Below are positions 1 through 11,410 of a stretch of DNA of 64,000 bases, one piece after another. This stretch comes from Sycon ciliatum (lineage: Eukaryota; Porifera; Calcarea; Leucosolenida; Sycettidae). A program made the translations under genes and the position numbers. Below the pieces are notes generated by a model that was given only the letters and a program-made list of their open reading frames with translations, did not search any database and had not been told where the DNA came from. The DNA lies in NCBI RefSeq assembly GCF_964019385.1, contig NC_088647.1, forward strand, positions 11,281,227-11,345,226. Reading direction: 5' to 3'. How positions within the stretch are numbered: position 1 is the stretch's first letter; each line of letters starts with the position of its first letter.

Positions 1-157
1 ACATTTTATATACTCTTGATAATAGTGACAATATCCAACAAAATGACTGAGAGGAGGGCGTGTGATGTCATCCGTGTTAACGAAAGAATATTCGTTCGTT
101 CGTTCGTTAAGCCAAAGAATATTCGGCTACTGGGTTTTGATATTCGTTTCACCACTA
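1..157. other. Non-satellite flank at the left edge of the array
   Basis: This AT-rich stretch shows no similarity to the satellite monomer, and it is the only flanking DNA in the window. It contains a (TTCG)n run and two near-copies of AAAGAATATTCG on either side of that run. No gene is visible. Similarity to the monomer starts at about base 158, where ctttttgaccatttgtg joins the internal T-rich part of a monomer, so the array begins mid-monomer. Confidence 0.75.
91..108. repeat. (TTCG)n microsatellite
   Basis: About four and a half tandem copies of TTCG, immediately after GAAAGAATA and followed by TTAAGCCAAAGAATATTCGG. It is a short simple repeat next to the array edge. Confidence 0.8.
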
Positions 158-1110
158 CTTTTTGACCATTTGTGTCCACGTGTCACTTTCAACGTACCTC
201 TCTATAACAAGACCCAGCTGCAATATGAGTGACCGCTTTGATTTGATTTTTGGTTTGGTTGTAGGCCGCTGGCACCCGCATTCAATGACGCTGAACATTT
301 GGCACTGCTGCGAATAGTTTAGTCGCAAAGTGAAGAATCACGGGCAAAAAGGCCCAAAACTTCGAGATAGGTTCTGTTCAGCTTTGAGCAGCCCTGGGCG
401 AGTTGTTTATTGAAATGTGGCATTTTTTCTTGGTGCACTTCCCTATGTCCAGTTATACAACAAGATCAGGGTGGCGATGGTCAGTTCTTGAGCTTCGAAC
501 GGGCAGAAAGGTGAGAAATTGTCGCTTTTTGACCATTTGTGTCCACGCGTCACTTTCAATGGACCTCTCTATAACAAGAGCCAGCAGCAATATGAGTGAC
601 CGCTTTGATTTGATTTTTGGTTTGCTTGTAGGCCGCTGGCACCCGCATTCAGTGACGCTGAACATTTGGCACTGCTACGAATAGTTTAGTCGAAAAGTGA
701 AGAATCACGGGCAAAAGGCCCAAAACTTCGAGATAGGTTCTGTTCAGCTTTGAGCAGCCCTGGGCGGGTTGTTTATTGAAATATGGCATTTTTTCTTGGT
801 ACACTTCCCTATGTCCAGGAATACAACAAAATCAGGTTGGCGATGGTCAGTTCTTGAGCTTCGAACGGGCAGAAAGGTGAGAAATTGTCGCTTTTTGACC
901 ATTTGTGTCCACGTGTCACTTTCAACGTACCTCTCTATAACAAGACCCAGCTGCAATATGAGTGACCGATTTGATTTGATTTTGGGTTTGCTTGTAGGCC
1001 GCTGGCACCCGCATTCAATGATGCTGAACATTTGGCACTGCTGCGAATAGTTTAGTCGCAAAGTGAAGAATCACGGGCAAAAAGGCCCAAAACTTCGAGA
1101 TAGGTTCTGT

Positions 1111-1844
1111 TCAGCTTTGAGCAGCCCTGGGCGAGTTGTTTATTGAAATGTGGCATTTTTTCTGGGTACACTTCCCTATGTCCAGAAATACAACAAGATC
1201 AGAGTCGCGATGGTCAGTTTTTGAGCTTCGAACGGGCAGAAAGGTGAGAAATTGTCGCTTTTTGACACTTTGTGTCCACGTTTCACTTTCAACGTACCTC
1301 TCTATAACAAGACCCAGCTGCAATATGAGTGACCGATTTGATTTGATTTTTGGTTTTCTTGTAGGCCACTGGCACCCGCATTCAATGATGCTGAACATTT
1401 GGCACTGCTGCGAATAGTTTAGTCGCAAAGTGAAGAATCACGGGCAAAAAGGCCCAAAACTTCGAGATAGGTTCTGTTCAGCTTTGAGCAGCCCTGGGCG
1501 AGTTGTTTATTGAAATGTGGCATTTTTTCTGGGTACACTTCCCTATGTCCAGAAATACAACAAGATCAGAGTCGCGATGGTCAGTTTTTGAGCTTCGAAC
1601 GGGCAGAAAGGTGAGAAATTGTCGCTTTTTGACACTTTGTGTCCACGTTTCACTTTCAACGTACCTCTCTATAACAAGACCCAGCTGCAATATGAGTGAC
1701 CGATTTGATTTGATTTTTGGTTTTCTTGTAGGCCACTGGCACCCGCATTCAATGATGCTGAACATTTGGCACTGCTGCGAATAGTTTAGTCGCAAAGTGA
1801 AGAATCACGGGCAAAAAGGCCCAAAACTTCGAGATAGGTTCTGT
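1111..1844 (+). repeat. Two adjacent, apparently identical monomers
   Basis: By eye these two consecutive 367-bp units match base for base, including private variants such as GATCAGAGTCGCGATGG and TAGGCCACTGG. This is a very recent single-monomer duplication. Confidence 0.8.
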
Positions 1845-4800
1845 TCAGCTTTGAGCAGCCCTGGGCGAGTTGTTTATTGAAATGTGGCATTTTTTCTTGG
1901 TGCACTTCCCTATGTCCAGCTATACAACAAGATCAGGGTGGCGATGGTCAGTTCTTGAGCTTCGAACGAGCAGAAAGGTGAGAAATTGTCGCTTTTTGAC
2001 CATTTGTGTCCACGTGTCACTTCAACGTACCTCTCTATAACAAGACCCAGCTGCAATATGAGTGACCGCTTTTATTTTATTTTTGGTTTGCTTGTAGGCC
2101 GCTGGCACCCGCATTCAGTGACGCGGAACATTTGGCATTGCTGCGAATAGTTTAGTCGCAAAGTGAAGAATCACGGGCAAAAAGGCCCAAAACTTCGAGA
2201 TAGGTTCTGTTCAGCTTTAAGCAGCCCTGGGCGAGTTGTTTATTGAAATGTGGCATTTTTTCTTGGTAAACTTCCCTATGTCCAGAAATACAACAAGATC
2301 AGGGTGGCGATGGTCAGTTCTTGAGCTTCGAACGGGCAGAAAGGTGAGAAATTGTCGCTTTTTGACCATTTGTGTCCACGTGTCACTTTCAACGTACCTC
2401 TCTATAACAAGACCCAGCTGCAATATGAGTGACCGCTTTGATTTGATTTTTGGTTTGGTTGTAGGCCGCTGACACCCGCATTCAATGACGCTGAACATTT
2501 GGCACTGCTGCGAATAGTTTAGTCGCAAAGTGAAGAATCACGGGCAAAAAGGCCCAAAACTTCGAGATAGGTTCTGTTCAGCTTTGAGCAGCCCTGGGCG
2601 AGTTGTTTATTGAAATGTGGCATTTTTTCTTGGTGCACTTCCCTATGTCCAGTTATACAACAAGATCAGGGTGGCGATGGTCAGTTCTTGAGCTTCGAAC
2701 GGGCAGAAAGGTGAGAAATTGTCGCTTTTTGACCATTTGTGTCCACGCGTCACTTTCAACGTACCTCTCTATAACAAGAGCCAGCAGCAATATGAGTGAC
2801 CGCTTTGATTTGATTTTTGGTTTGCTTGTAGGCCGCTGGCACCCGCATTCAGTGACGCTGAACATTTGGCACTGCTACGAATAGTTTAGTCGAAAAGTGA
2901 AGAATCACGGGCAAAAGGCCCAAAACTTCGAGATAGGTTCTGTTCAGCTTTGAGCAACCCTGGGCGGGTTGTTTATTGACATATGGCATTTTTTCTTGGT
3001 ACACTTCCCTATGTCCAGGAATACAACAAGATCAGGTTGGCGATGGTCAGTTCTTAAGCTTCGAACGGGCAGAAAGGTGAGAAATTGTCGCTTTTTGACC
3101 ATTTGTGTCCACGTGTCACTTTCAACGTACCTCTCTATAACAAGACCCAGCTGCAATATGAGTGACCGCTTTGATTTGATTTTTGGTTTGCTTGTAGGCC
3201 GCTGGCACCCGCATTCAATGATGCTGAACATTTGGCACTGCTGCGAATAGTTTAGTCGCAAAGTGAAGAATCACGAGCAAAAAGGCCCAAAACTTCGAGA
3301 TAGGTTCTGTTCAGCTTTGAGCAGCCCTGGGCGAGTTGTTTATTGAAATGTGGCATTTTTTCTGGGTACACTTCCCTATGTCCAGAAATACAACAAGATC
3401 AGAGTTGCGATGGTCAGTTTTTGAGCTTCGAACGGGCAGAAAGGTGAGAAATTTTCGCTTTTTGACACTTTGTGTCCACGTTTCACTTTCAACGTACCTC
3501 TCTATAACAAGACCCAGCTGCAATATGAGTGACCGATTTGATTTGATTTTTGGTTTTCTTGTAGGCCGCTGGCACCCGCATTCAATGATGCTGAACATTT
3601 GGCACTGCTGCGAATAGTTTAGTCGCAAAGTGAAGAATCACGGGCAAAAAGGCCCAAAACTTCGAGATAGGTTCTGTTCAGCCTTGAGCAGCCCTGGGCG
3701 AGTTGTTTATTGAAATGTGGCATTTTTTCTTGGTGCACATCCCTATGTCCAGCTATACAACAAGATCAGGGTGGCGATGGTCAGTTCTTGAGCTTCGAAC
3801 GGGCAGAAAGGTGAGAAATTGTCGCTTTTTGACCATTTGTGTCCACGTGTCACTTTCAACGTACCTCTCTATAACAAGACCCAGCTGCAATATGAGTGAC
3901 CGCTTTGATTTGATTTTTGGTTTGCTTGTAGGCCGCTGGCACCCGCATTCAGTGACGCTCAACATTTGGCACTGCTGCGAATAGTTTAGTCGCAAAGTGA
4001 AGAATCACGGGCAAAAAGGCCCAAAACTTCGAGATAGGTTCTGTTCAGCTTTGAGCAGCCCTGGGCGAGTTGTTTATTGAAATGTGGCATTTTTTCTTGG
4101 TGCACATCCCTATGTCCAGCTATACAACAAGATCAGGGTGCCGATGGTCAGTTCTTGAGCTTCGAACGGGCAGAAAGGTGAGAAATTGTCGCTTTTTGAC
4201 CATTTGTGTCCACGTGTCACTTTCAACGTACCTCTCTATAGCAAGACCCAGCTGCAATATGAGTGACCGCTTCGATTTGATTTTTAGTTTGCTTGTAGAC
4301 CGCTGGCACCCGCATTCAGTGACGCTGAACATTTGGCACTGCTGCGAATAGTTTAGTCGCAAAGTAAAGAATCACAGGCAAAAGGCCCAAAACTTCGAGA
4401 TAGGTTCGGTTCAGCTTTGAGCAGCCCTGGGCGAGTTGTTTATTGAAATGTGGCATTTTTTCTTGGTGCACATCCCTATGTCCAGCTATACAACAAGATC
4501 AGGGTGGCGATGGTCAGTTCTTGAGCTTCGAACGGGCAGAAAGGTGAGAAATTGTCGCTTTTTGACCATTTATGTCCACGTGTCACTTTCAATGTACCTC
4601 TCTATAACAAGACCCAGCTGCAATATGAGTGACCGCTTCGATTTGATTTTTGGTTTGCTTGTAGGCCGCTGGCACCCGCATTCAGTGACGCTTAACATTC
4701 GGCACTGCTGCGAATAGTTTAGTCGCAAAGTGAAGAATCATGAGCAAAAGGCCCAAAACTTCGAGATAGGTTCTATTCAGCTTTGAGCAGCCCTGGGCGA

Positions 4801-5122
4801 GTTGTTTATTGAAATGTGGCATTTTTTCTTGGTACACTTCCCTATGTCCAGCAATACAACAAGATCAGGGTGGCGATGGTCAGTTCTTGAGCTGCGAACG
4901 GGCAGAAAGGTGAGAAATTGTCGCTTTTTGACCATTTGTGTCCACGTGTCACTTTCAACGTACCTCTCTATAACAAGACCCAGCTGCAATAGGAGTTACC
5001 GATTTGATTTGATTTTTGGTTTGCTTGTAGGCCGCTGGCACCCGCATTCAGTGACGCTGAACATTTGGCACTGCTGCGAATAGTTTAGTCGCAAAATAAA
5101 GAATCACAGGCAAAAGGCCCAA

Positions 5123-8100
5123 AACTTCGAGATAGGTTCGGTTCAGCTTTGAGCAGCCCTGGGCGAGTTGTTTATTGAAATGTGGCATTTTTTCTTGGTG
5201 CACATCCCTCTGTCCAGCTATACAACAAGATCAGGGTGGCGATGGTCAGTTCTTGAGCTTCGAACCGGCAGAAAGGTGAGAAATTGTCGTTTTTTGACCA
5301 TTTGTGTCCACGTGTCACTTTCAACGTACCTCTCTATAACAAGACCCAGCTGCAATATGAGTGACCGCTTCGATTTGATTTTTGGTTTGCTTGTAGGCCG
5401 CTGGCACCCGCATTCAGTGACGCTGAACATTTGGCACTGCTGCGAATAGTTTAGTCGCAAAGTGAAGAATCACGGGCAAAAAGGCCCAAAACTTCGAGAT
5501 AGGTTCTGTTCAGCTTTGAGCAGCCCTGGGCGAGTTGTTTATTGAAATGTGGCATTTTTTCTTGGTGCACTTCTCTATGTCCAGCTATACAACAAGATCA
5601 GGGTGGCGATGGTCAGGTCTTGAGCTTCGAACGGGCAGAAAGGTGAGAAATTGTCGCTTTTTGACCATTTGTGTCCTCGTGTCACTTTCAACGTACCTCT
5701 CTATAACAAGACCCAGCTGCAATATGAGTGACCGCTTTGATTTGATTTTTGGTTTGCTTGTAGGCCGCTGGGTCCCGCATTCAGTGACGCTGAACATTTG
5801 GCATTGCTGCGAATAGTTTAGTCGCAAAGTGAAGAATCACGGGCAAAAAGGCCCAAAACTTCGAGATAGGTTCTGTTCAGCTTTGAGCAGCCCTGGGCGA
5901 GTTGTTTATTGAAATGTGGCATTTTTTCTTGGTGCACTTCCCTATGTCCAGTTATACAACAAGATCAGGGTGGCGATGGTCAGTTCTTGAGCTTCGAACG
6001 GGCAGAAAGGTGAGAAATTGTCGCTTTTTGACCATTAATTTTGTCCACGCGTCACTTTCAACGTACCTCTCTATAACAAGACCCAGCAGCAATATGAGTG
6101 ACCGCTTTGATTTGATTTTTGGTTTGCTTGTAGGCCGCTGGCACCCGCATTCAGTGACGCTGAACATTTGGCAATGCTGCGAATAGTTTAGTCGCAAAGT
6201 GAAGAATCACGGGCAAAAAGGCCCAAAACTTCGAGATAGGTTCTGTTCAGCTTTGAGCAGCCCTGGGCGAGTTGTTTTTTGAAATGTGGCATTTTTTCTG
6301 GGTACACTTCCCTATGTCCAGAAATACAACAAGATCAGAGTGGCGATGGTCAGTTTTTGAGCTTCGAACGGGCAGAAAGGTGAGAAATTGTCGCTTTTTG
6401 ACACTTTGTGTCCACGTTTCACTTTCAACGTACCTCTCTATAACAAGACCCAGCTGCAATATGAGTGACCGCTTTGATTTGATTTTTGGTTTGCTTGTAG
6501 GCCGCTGGCACCCGCATTCAGTGACGCTGAACATTTGGCACTGCTGCGAATAGTTTAGTCGCAAAGTGAAGAATCACGGGCAAAAAGGCCCAAAACTTCG
6601 AGATAGGTTCTGTTCAGCTTTGAGCAGCCCTGGGCGAGTTGTTTATTGAAATGTGGCATTTTTTCTTGGTGCACTTCCCTATGTCCAGTTATACAACAAG
6701 ATCAGGGTGGCGATGGTCAGTTCTTGAGCTTCGAACGGGCAGAAAGGTGAGAAATTGTCGCTTTTTGACCATTTGTGTCCACGCGTCACTTTCAACGTAC
6801 CTCTCTATAACAAGAGCCAGCAGCAATATGAGTGACCGCTTTGATTTGATTTTTGGTTTGCTTGTAGGCCGCTGGCACCCGCATTCAGTGACGCTGAACA
6901 TTTGGCAATGCTGCGAATAGTTTAGTCGCAAAGTGAAGAATCACGGGCAAAAAGGCCCAAAACTTCGAGATAGGTTCTGTTCAGCTTTGAGCAGCCCTGG
7001 GCGAGTTGGTTATTGAAATGTGGCATTTTTTCTGGGTACACTTCCCTATGTCCAGAAATACAACAAGATCAGAGTGGCGATGGTCAGTTTTTGAGCTTCG
7101 AACGGGCAGAAAGGTAAGAAATTGTCGCTTTTTGACCATTTGTGTCCACGTTTCACTTTCAACGTACCTCTCTATAACAAGACCCAGCTGCAATATGAGT
7201 GACCGCTTTGATTTGATTTTTGGTTTTCTTGTAGGCCGCTGGCACCCGCATTGAATAATGCTGAACATTTGGCACTGCTGCGAATGGTTTAGTCGCAAAG
7301 TGAAGAATCACGGGCAAAAAGGCCCAAAACTTCGAGATAGGTTCGGTTCAGCTTTGAGCAGCCCTGGGCGAGTTGTTTATTGAAATGTGGCATTTTTTCT
7401 TGGTGCACATCCCTCTGTCCAGCTATACAACAAGATCAGGGTGGCGATGGTCAGTTCTTGAGCTTCGAACCGGCAGAAAGGTGAGAAATTGTCGTTTTTT
7501 GACCATTTGTGTCCACGTGTCACTTTCAACGTACCTCTCTATAACAAGACCCAGCTGCAATATGAGTGACCGCTTCGATTTGATTTTTGGTTTGCTTGTA
7601 GGCCGCTGGCACCCGCATTCAGTGACGCTGAACATTTGGCACTGCTGCGAATAGTTTAGTCGCAAAGTGAAGAATCACGGGCAAAAAGGCCCAAAACTTC
7701 GAGATAGGTTCTGTTCAGCTTTGAGCAGCCCTGGGCGAGTTGTTTATTGAAATGTGGCATTTTTTCTTGGTGCACTTCTCTATGTCCAGCTATACAACAA
7801 GATCAGGGTGGCGATGGTCAGGTCTTGAGCTTCGAACGGGCAGAAAGGTGAGAAATTGTCGCTTTTTGACCATTTGTGTCCTCGTGTCACTTTCAACGTA
7901 CCTCTCTATAACAAGACCCAGCTGCAATATGAGTGACCGCTTTGATTTGATTTTTGGTTTGCTTGTAGGCCGCTGGGTCCCGCATTCAGTGACGCTGAAC
8001 ATTTGGCATTGCTGCGAATAGTTTAGTCGCAAAGTGAAGAATCACGGGCAAAAAGGCCCAAAACTTCGAGATAGGTTCTGTTCAGCTTTGAGCAGCCCTG

Positions 8101-8805
8101 GGCGAGTTGTTTATTGAAATGTGGCATTTTTTCTTGGTGCACTTCCCTATGTCCAGTTATACAACAAGATCAGGGTGGCGATGGTCAGTTCTTGAGCTTC
8201 GAACGGGCAGAAAGGTGAGAAATTGTCGCTTTTTGACCATTAATTTTGTCCACGCGTCACTTTCAACGTACCTCTCTATAACAAGACCCAGCAGCAATAT
8301 GAGTGACCGCTTTGATTTGATTTTTGGTTTGCTTGTAGGCCGCTGGCACCCGCATTCAGTGACGCTGAACATTTGGCAATGCTGCGAATAGTTTAGTCGC
8401 AAAGTGAAGAATCACGGGCAAAAAGGCCCAAAACTTCGAGATAGGTTCTGTTCAGCTTTGAGCAGCCCTGGGCGAGTTGTTTTTTGAAATGTGGCATTTT
8501 TTCTGGGTACACTTCCCTATGTCCAGAAATACAACAAGATCAGAGTGGCGATGGTCAGTTTTTGAGCTTCGAACGGGCAGAAAGGTGAGAAATTGTCGCT
8601 TTTTGACACTTTGTGTCCACGTTTCACTTTCAACGTACCTCTCTATAACAAGACCCAGCTGCAATATGAGTGACCGCTTTGATTTGATTTTTGGTTTGCT
8701 TGTAGGCCGCTGGCACCCGCATTCAGTGACGCTGAACATTTGGCACTGCTGCGAATAGTTTAGTCGCAAAGTGAAGAATCACGGGCAAAAAGGCCCAAAA
8801 CTTCG
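5123..8805 (+). repeat. Six-monomer block duplication (period 2205 bp)
   Basis: Monomers starting at 5168, 5535, 5902 and 6272 share private variants with those at 7373, 7740, 8107 and 8477: CACATCCCTCTGTCC, GGTCAGGTCTTGAG, GTCCTCGTGTCAC, CTGGGTCCCGC, ACCATTAATTTTGTCC (a 3-bp insertion) and GTTGTTTTTTGAAATG. The offset is 2205 bp, or six units. The next monomer (8844) is a recombinant: its second half copies the private GAATAATGC and GAATGGTTT variants of the 7006 monomer. Confidence 0.85.
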
Positions 8806-11043
8806 AGATAGGTTCTGTTCAGCTTTGAGCAGCCCTGGGCGAGTTGTTTATTGAAATGTGGCATTTTTTCTTGGTGCACTTCCCTATGTCCAGCTATACA
8901 ACAAGATCAGGGTGGCGATGGTCAGTTCTTGAGCTTCGAACGGGCAGAAAGGTGAGAAATTGTCGCTTTTTGACCATTTGTGTCCACGTTTCACTTTCAA
9001 CGTACCTCTCTATAACAAGACCCAGCTGCAATATGAGTGACCGCTTTGATTTGATTTTTGGTTTTCTTGTAGGCCGCTGGCACCCGCATTGAATAATGCT
9101 GAACATTTGGCACTGCTGCGAATGGTTTAGTCGCAAAGTGAAGAATCACGGGCAAAAAGGCCCAAAACTTCGAGATAGGTTCTGTTCAGCTTTGAGCAGC
9201 CCTGGGCGAGTTGTTTATTGAAATGTGGCATTTTTTCTTGGTGCACTTCCCTATGTCCAGCTATACAACAAGATCAGGGTGGCGATGGTCAGTTCTTGAG
9301 CTTCGAACGGGCAGAAAGGTGAGAAATTGTCGCTTTTTGACCATTTGTGTCCACGTGTCACTTTCAACGTACCTCTCTATAACAAGACCCAGCTGCAATA
9401 TGAGTGACCGCTTTTATTTGATTTTTGGTTTGCTTGTCGGCCGCTGGCACCCGCATTCAGTGACGCAGAACATTTGGCACTGCTACGAATAGTTTAGTCG
9501 CAAAGTGAAGAATCACGGGCAAAAGGCCCAAAACTTCGAGATAGGTTCTGTTCAGCTTTGAGCAACCCTGGGCGAGTTGTTTATTGAAATGTGGCATATT
9601 TTCTTGGTCCACATACCTATGTCCAGCTATACAACAAGATCAGGGTGGCGATTGTCAGTTCTTGAGCTTCGAACGGGCAGAAAGGTGAGAAATTGTCGCT
9701 TTTTGACCATTTGTGTCCACGTGTCACTTTCAACGTACCTCTCTATAACAAGACCCAGCTGCAATATGAGTGACCGCTTTGATTTGATTTTTGGTTTGCT
9801 TGTAGGCCGCTGGCACCCGCATTCAGTGACGCTGAACATTTGGCACTGCTGCGAATAGTTTAGTCGCAAAGTGAAGAATCACGGGCAAAAAGGCCCAAAA
9901 CTTCGAGATAGGTTCTGTTCAGCTTTGAGCAGCCCTGGGCGAGTTGTTTATTGAAATGTGGCATTTTTTCTTGGTGCACTTCTCTATGTCCAGCTATACA
10001 ACAAGATCAGGGTGGCGATGGTCAGTTCTTGAGCTTCGAACGGGCAGAAAGGTGAGAAATTGTCGCTTTTTGACCATTTGTGTCCACGTGTCACTTTCAA
10101 CGTACCTCTCTATAACAAGACCCAGCAGCAATATGAGTGACCGCTTTGATTTGATTTTTGGTTTGCTTGTAGGCCGCTGGCACCCGCATTCAATGATGCT
10201 GAACATTTGGCACTGCTGCGAATAGTTTAGTCGCAAAGTGAAGAATCACGGGCAAAAAGGCCCAAAACTTCGAGATAGGTTCTGTTCAGCTTTGAGCAGC
10301 CCTGGGCGAGTTGTTTATTGAAATGTGGCATTTTTTCTTGGTGCACTTCCCTATGTCCAGCTATACAACAAGATCAGGGTGGCGATGGTCAGTTCTTGAG
10401 CTTCGAACGGGCAGAAAGGTGAGAAATTGTCGCTTTTTGACCATTTGTGTCCACGTGTCACTTTCAACGTACCTCTCTATAACAAGACCCAGCTGCAATA
10501 TGAGTGACCGCTTTGATTTTATTTTTGGTTTGCTTGTAGGCCGCTGGCACCCGGATTCCCTGACACTGAACATTTGGCACTGCTACGAATAGTTTAGTCG
10601 AAAAGTGAAGAATCACGGGCAAAAGGACCAAAACTTCGAGATAGGTTCTGTTCAGCTTTGAGCAGCCCTGGGCGAGTTGTTTATTGAAATAGTGCATTTT
10701 TTCTTGGTACACTTCCCTATGTCCAGGAATACAACAAGATCAGGGTGGCGATGGTCAGTTCTTGAGCTTCGAACGGGCAGAAAGGTGAGAAATTGTCGCT
10801 TTTTGACCATTTGTGTCCACGTGTCACTTTCAACGTACCTCTCTATAACAAGACCCAGCAGCAATATGAGTGACCGCTTTGATTTGATTTTTGATTTGCT
10901 TGTAGGCCGCTGGCACCCGCATTCAATGATGCTGAACATTTGGCACTGCTGCGAATAGTTTAGTCGCAAAGTGAAGAATCACGGGCAAAAAGGCCCAAAA
11001 CTTCAAGATAGGTTCTGTTCAGCTTTAAGCAGCCCTGGGCGAG

Positions 11044-11410
11044 TTGTTTATTGAAATGTGGCATTTTTTCTTGGTGCACTTCCCTATGTCCAGCTATACA
11101 ACAAGATCAGGGTGGCGATGGTCAGTTCTTGAGCTTCGAACGGGCAGAAAGGTGAGAAATTGTCGCTTTTTGACCATTTGTGTCCACGTGTCACTTTCAA
11201 CGTACCTCTCTATAACAAGACCCAGCTGCAATATGAGTGACCGCTTTGATTTGATTTTTGGTTTGCTTGTAGGCCGCTGGCACCCGCATTCAGTGACGCT
11301 GAACATTTGGCACTGCTGCGAATAGTTTAGTCGCAAAGTGAAGAATCACGGGCAAAAAGGCCCAAAACTTCGAGATAGGTTCTGTTCAGCTTTGAGCAGC
11401 CCTGGGCGAG
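11044..11410 (+). repeat. Representative satellite monomer with internal map
   Basis: A typical 367-bp copy. An open frame on the plus strand runs from a TTG at 11044 (first ATG 11056) to a TAG at 11323-11325. An antisense open frame covers much of the same DNA. The donor-like motif AAAG/GTGAGA has its GT at 11152-11153. A CACGTG E-box palindrome is at 11185-11190. The branch-like GTGAC has its A at 11240, the T-rich tract is 11243-11266, and the acceptor TTGCTTGTAG ends at 11272. The A5 run that varies in length is 11354-11358. The enclosed 121 bp plus the remaining 246 bp make up the 367-bp period. Function is unknown. Confidence 0.85.

Noticed and set aside
403..684. Open frames of 60-105 codons in each monomer taken as genes
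   Set aside because: They start mostly at TTG, overlap each other on both strands, vary in amino acid sequence without codon bias visible by eye, and recur only because the DNA repeats. No family is recognisable.
11125..11150. RNA polymerase III B-box (tRNA-SINE origin of the satellite)
   Set aside because: The minus strand has GTTCGAAGCT, similar to a B-box, but no matching A-box at suitable spacing was found.
11370..11390. CENP-B box in the monomer
   Set aside because: CTTCGAGATAGGTTCTG fits TTCG....A but lacks the CGGG half, so it is not a CENP-B box.
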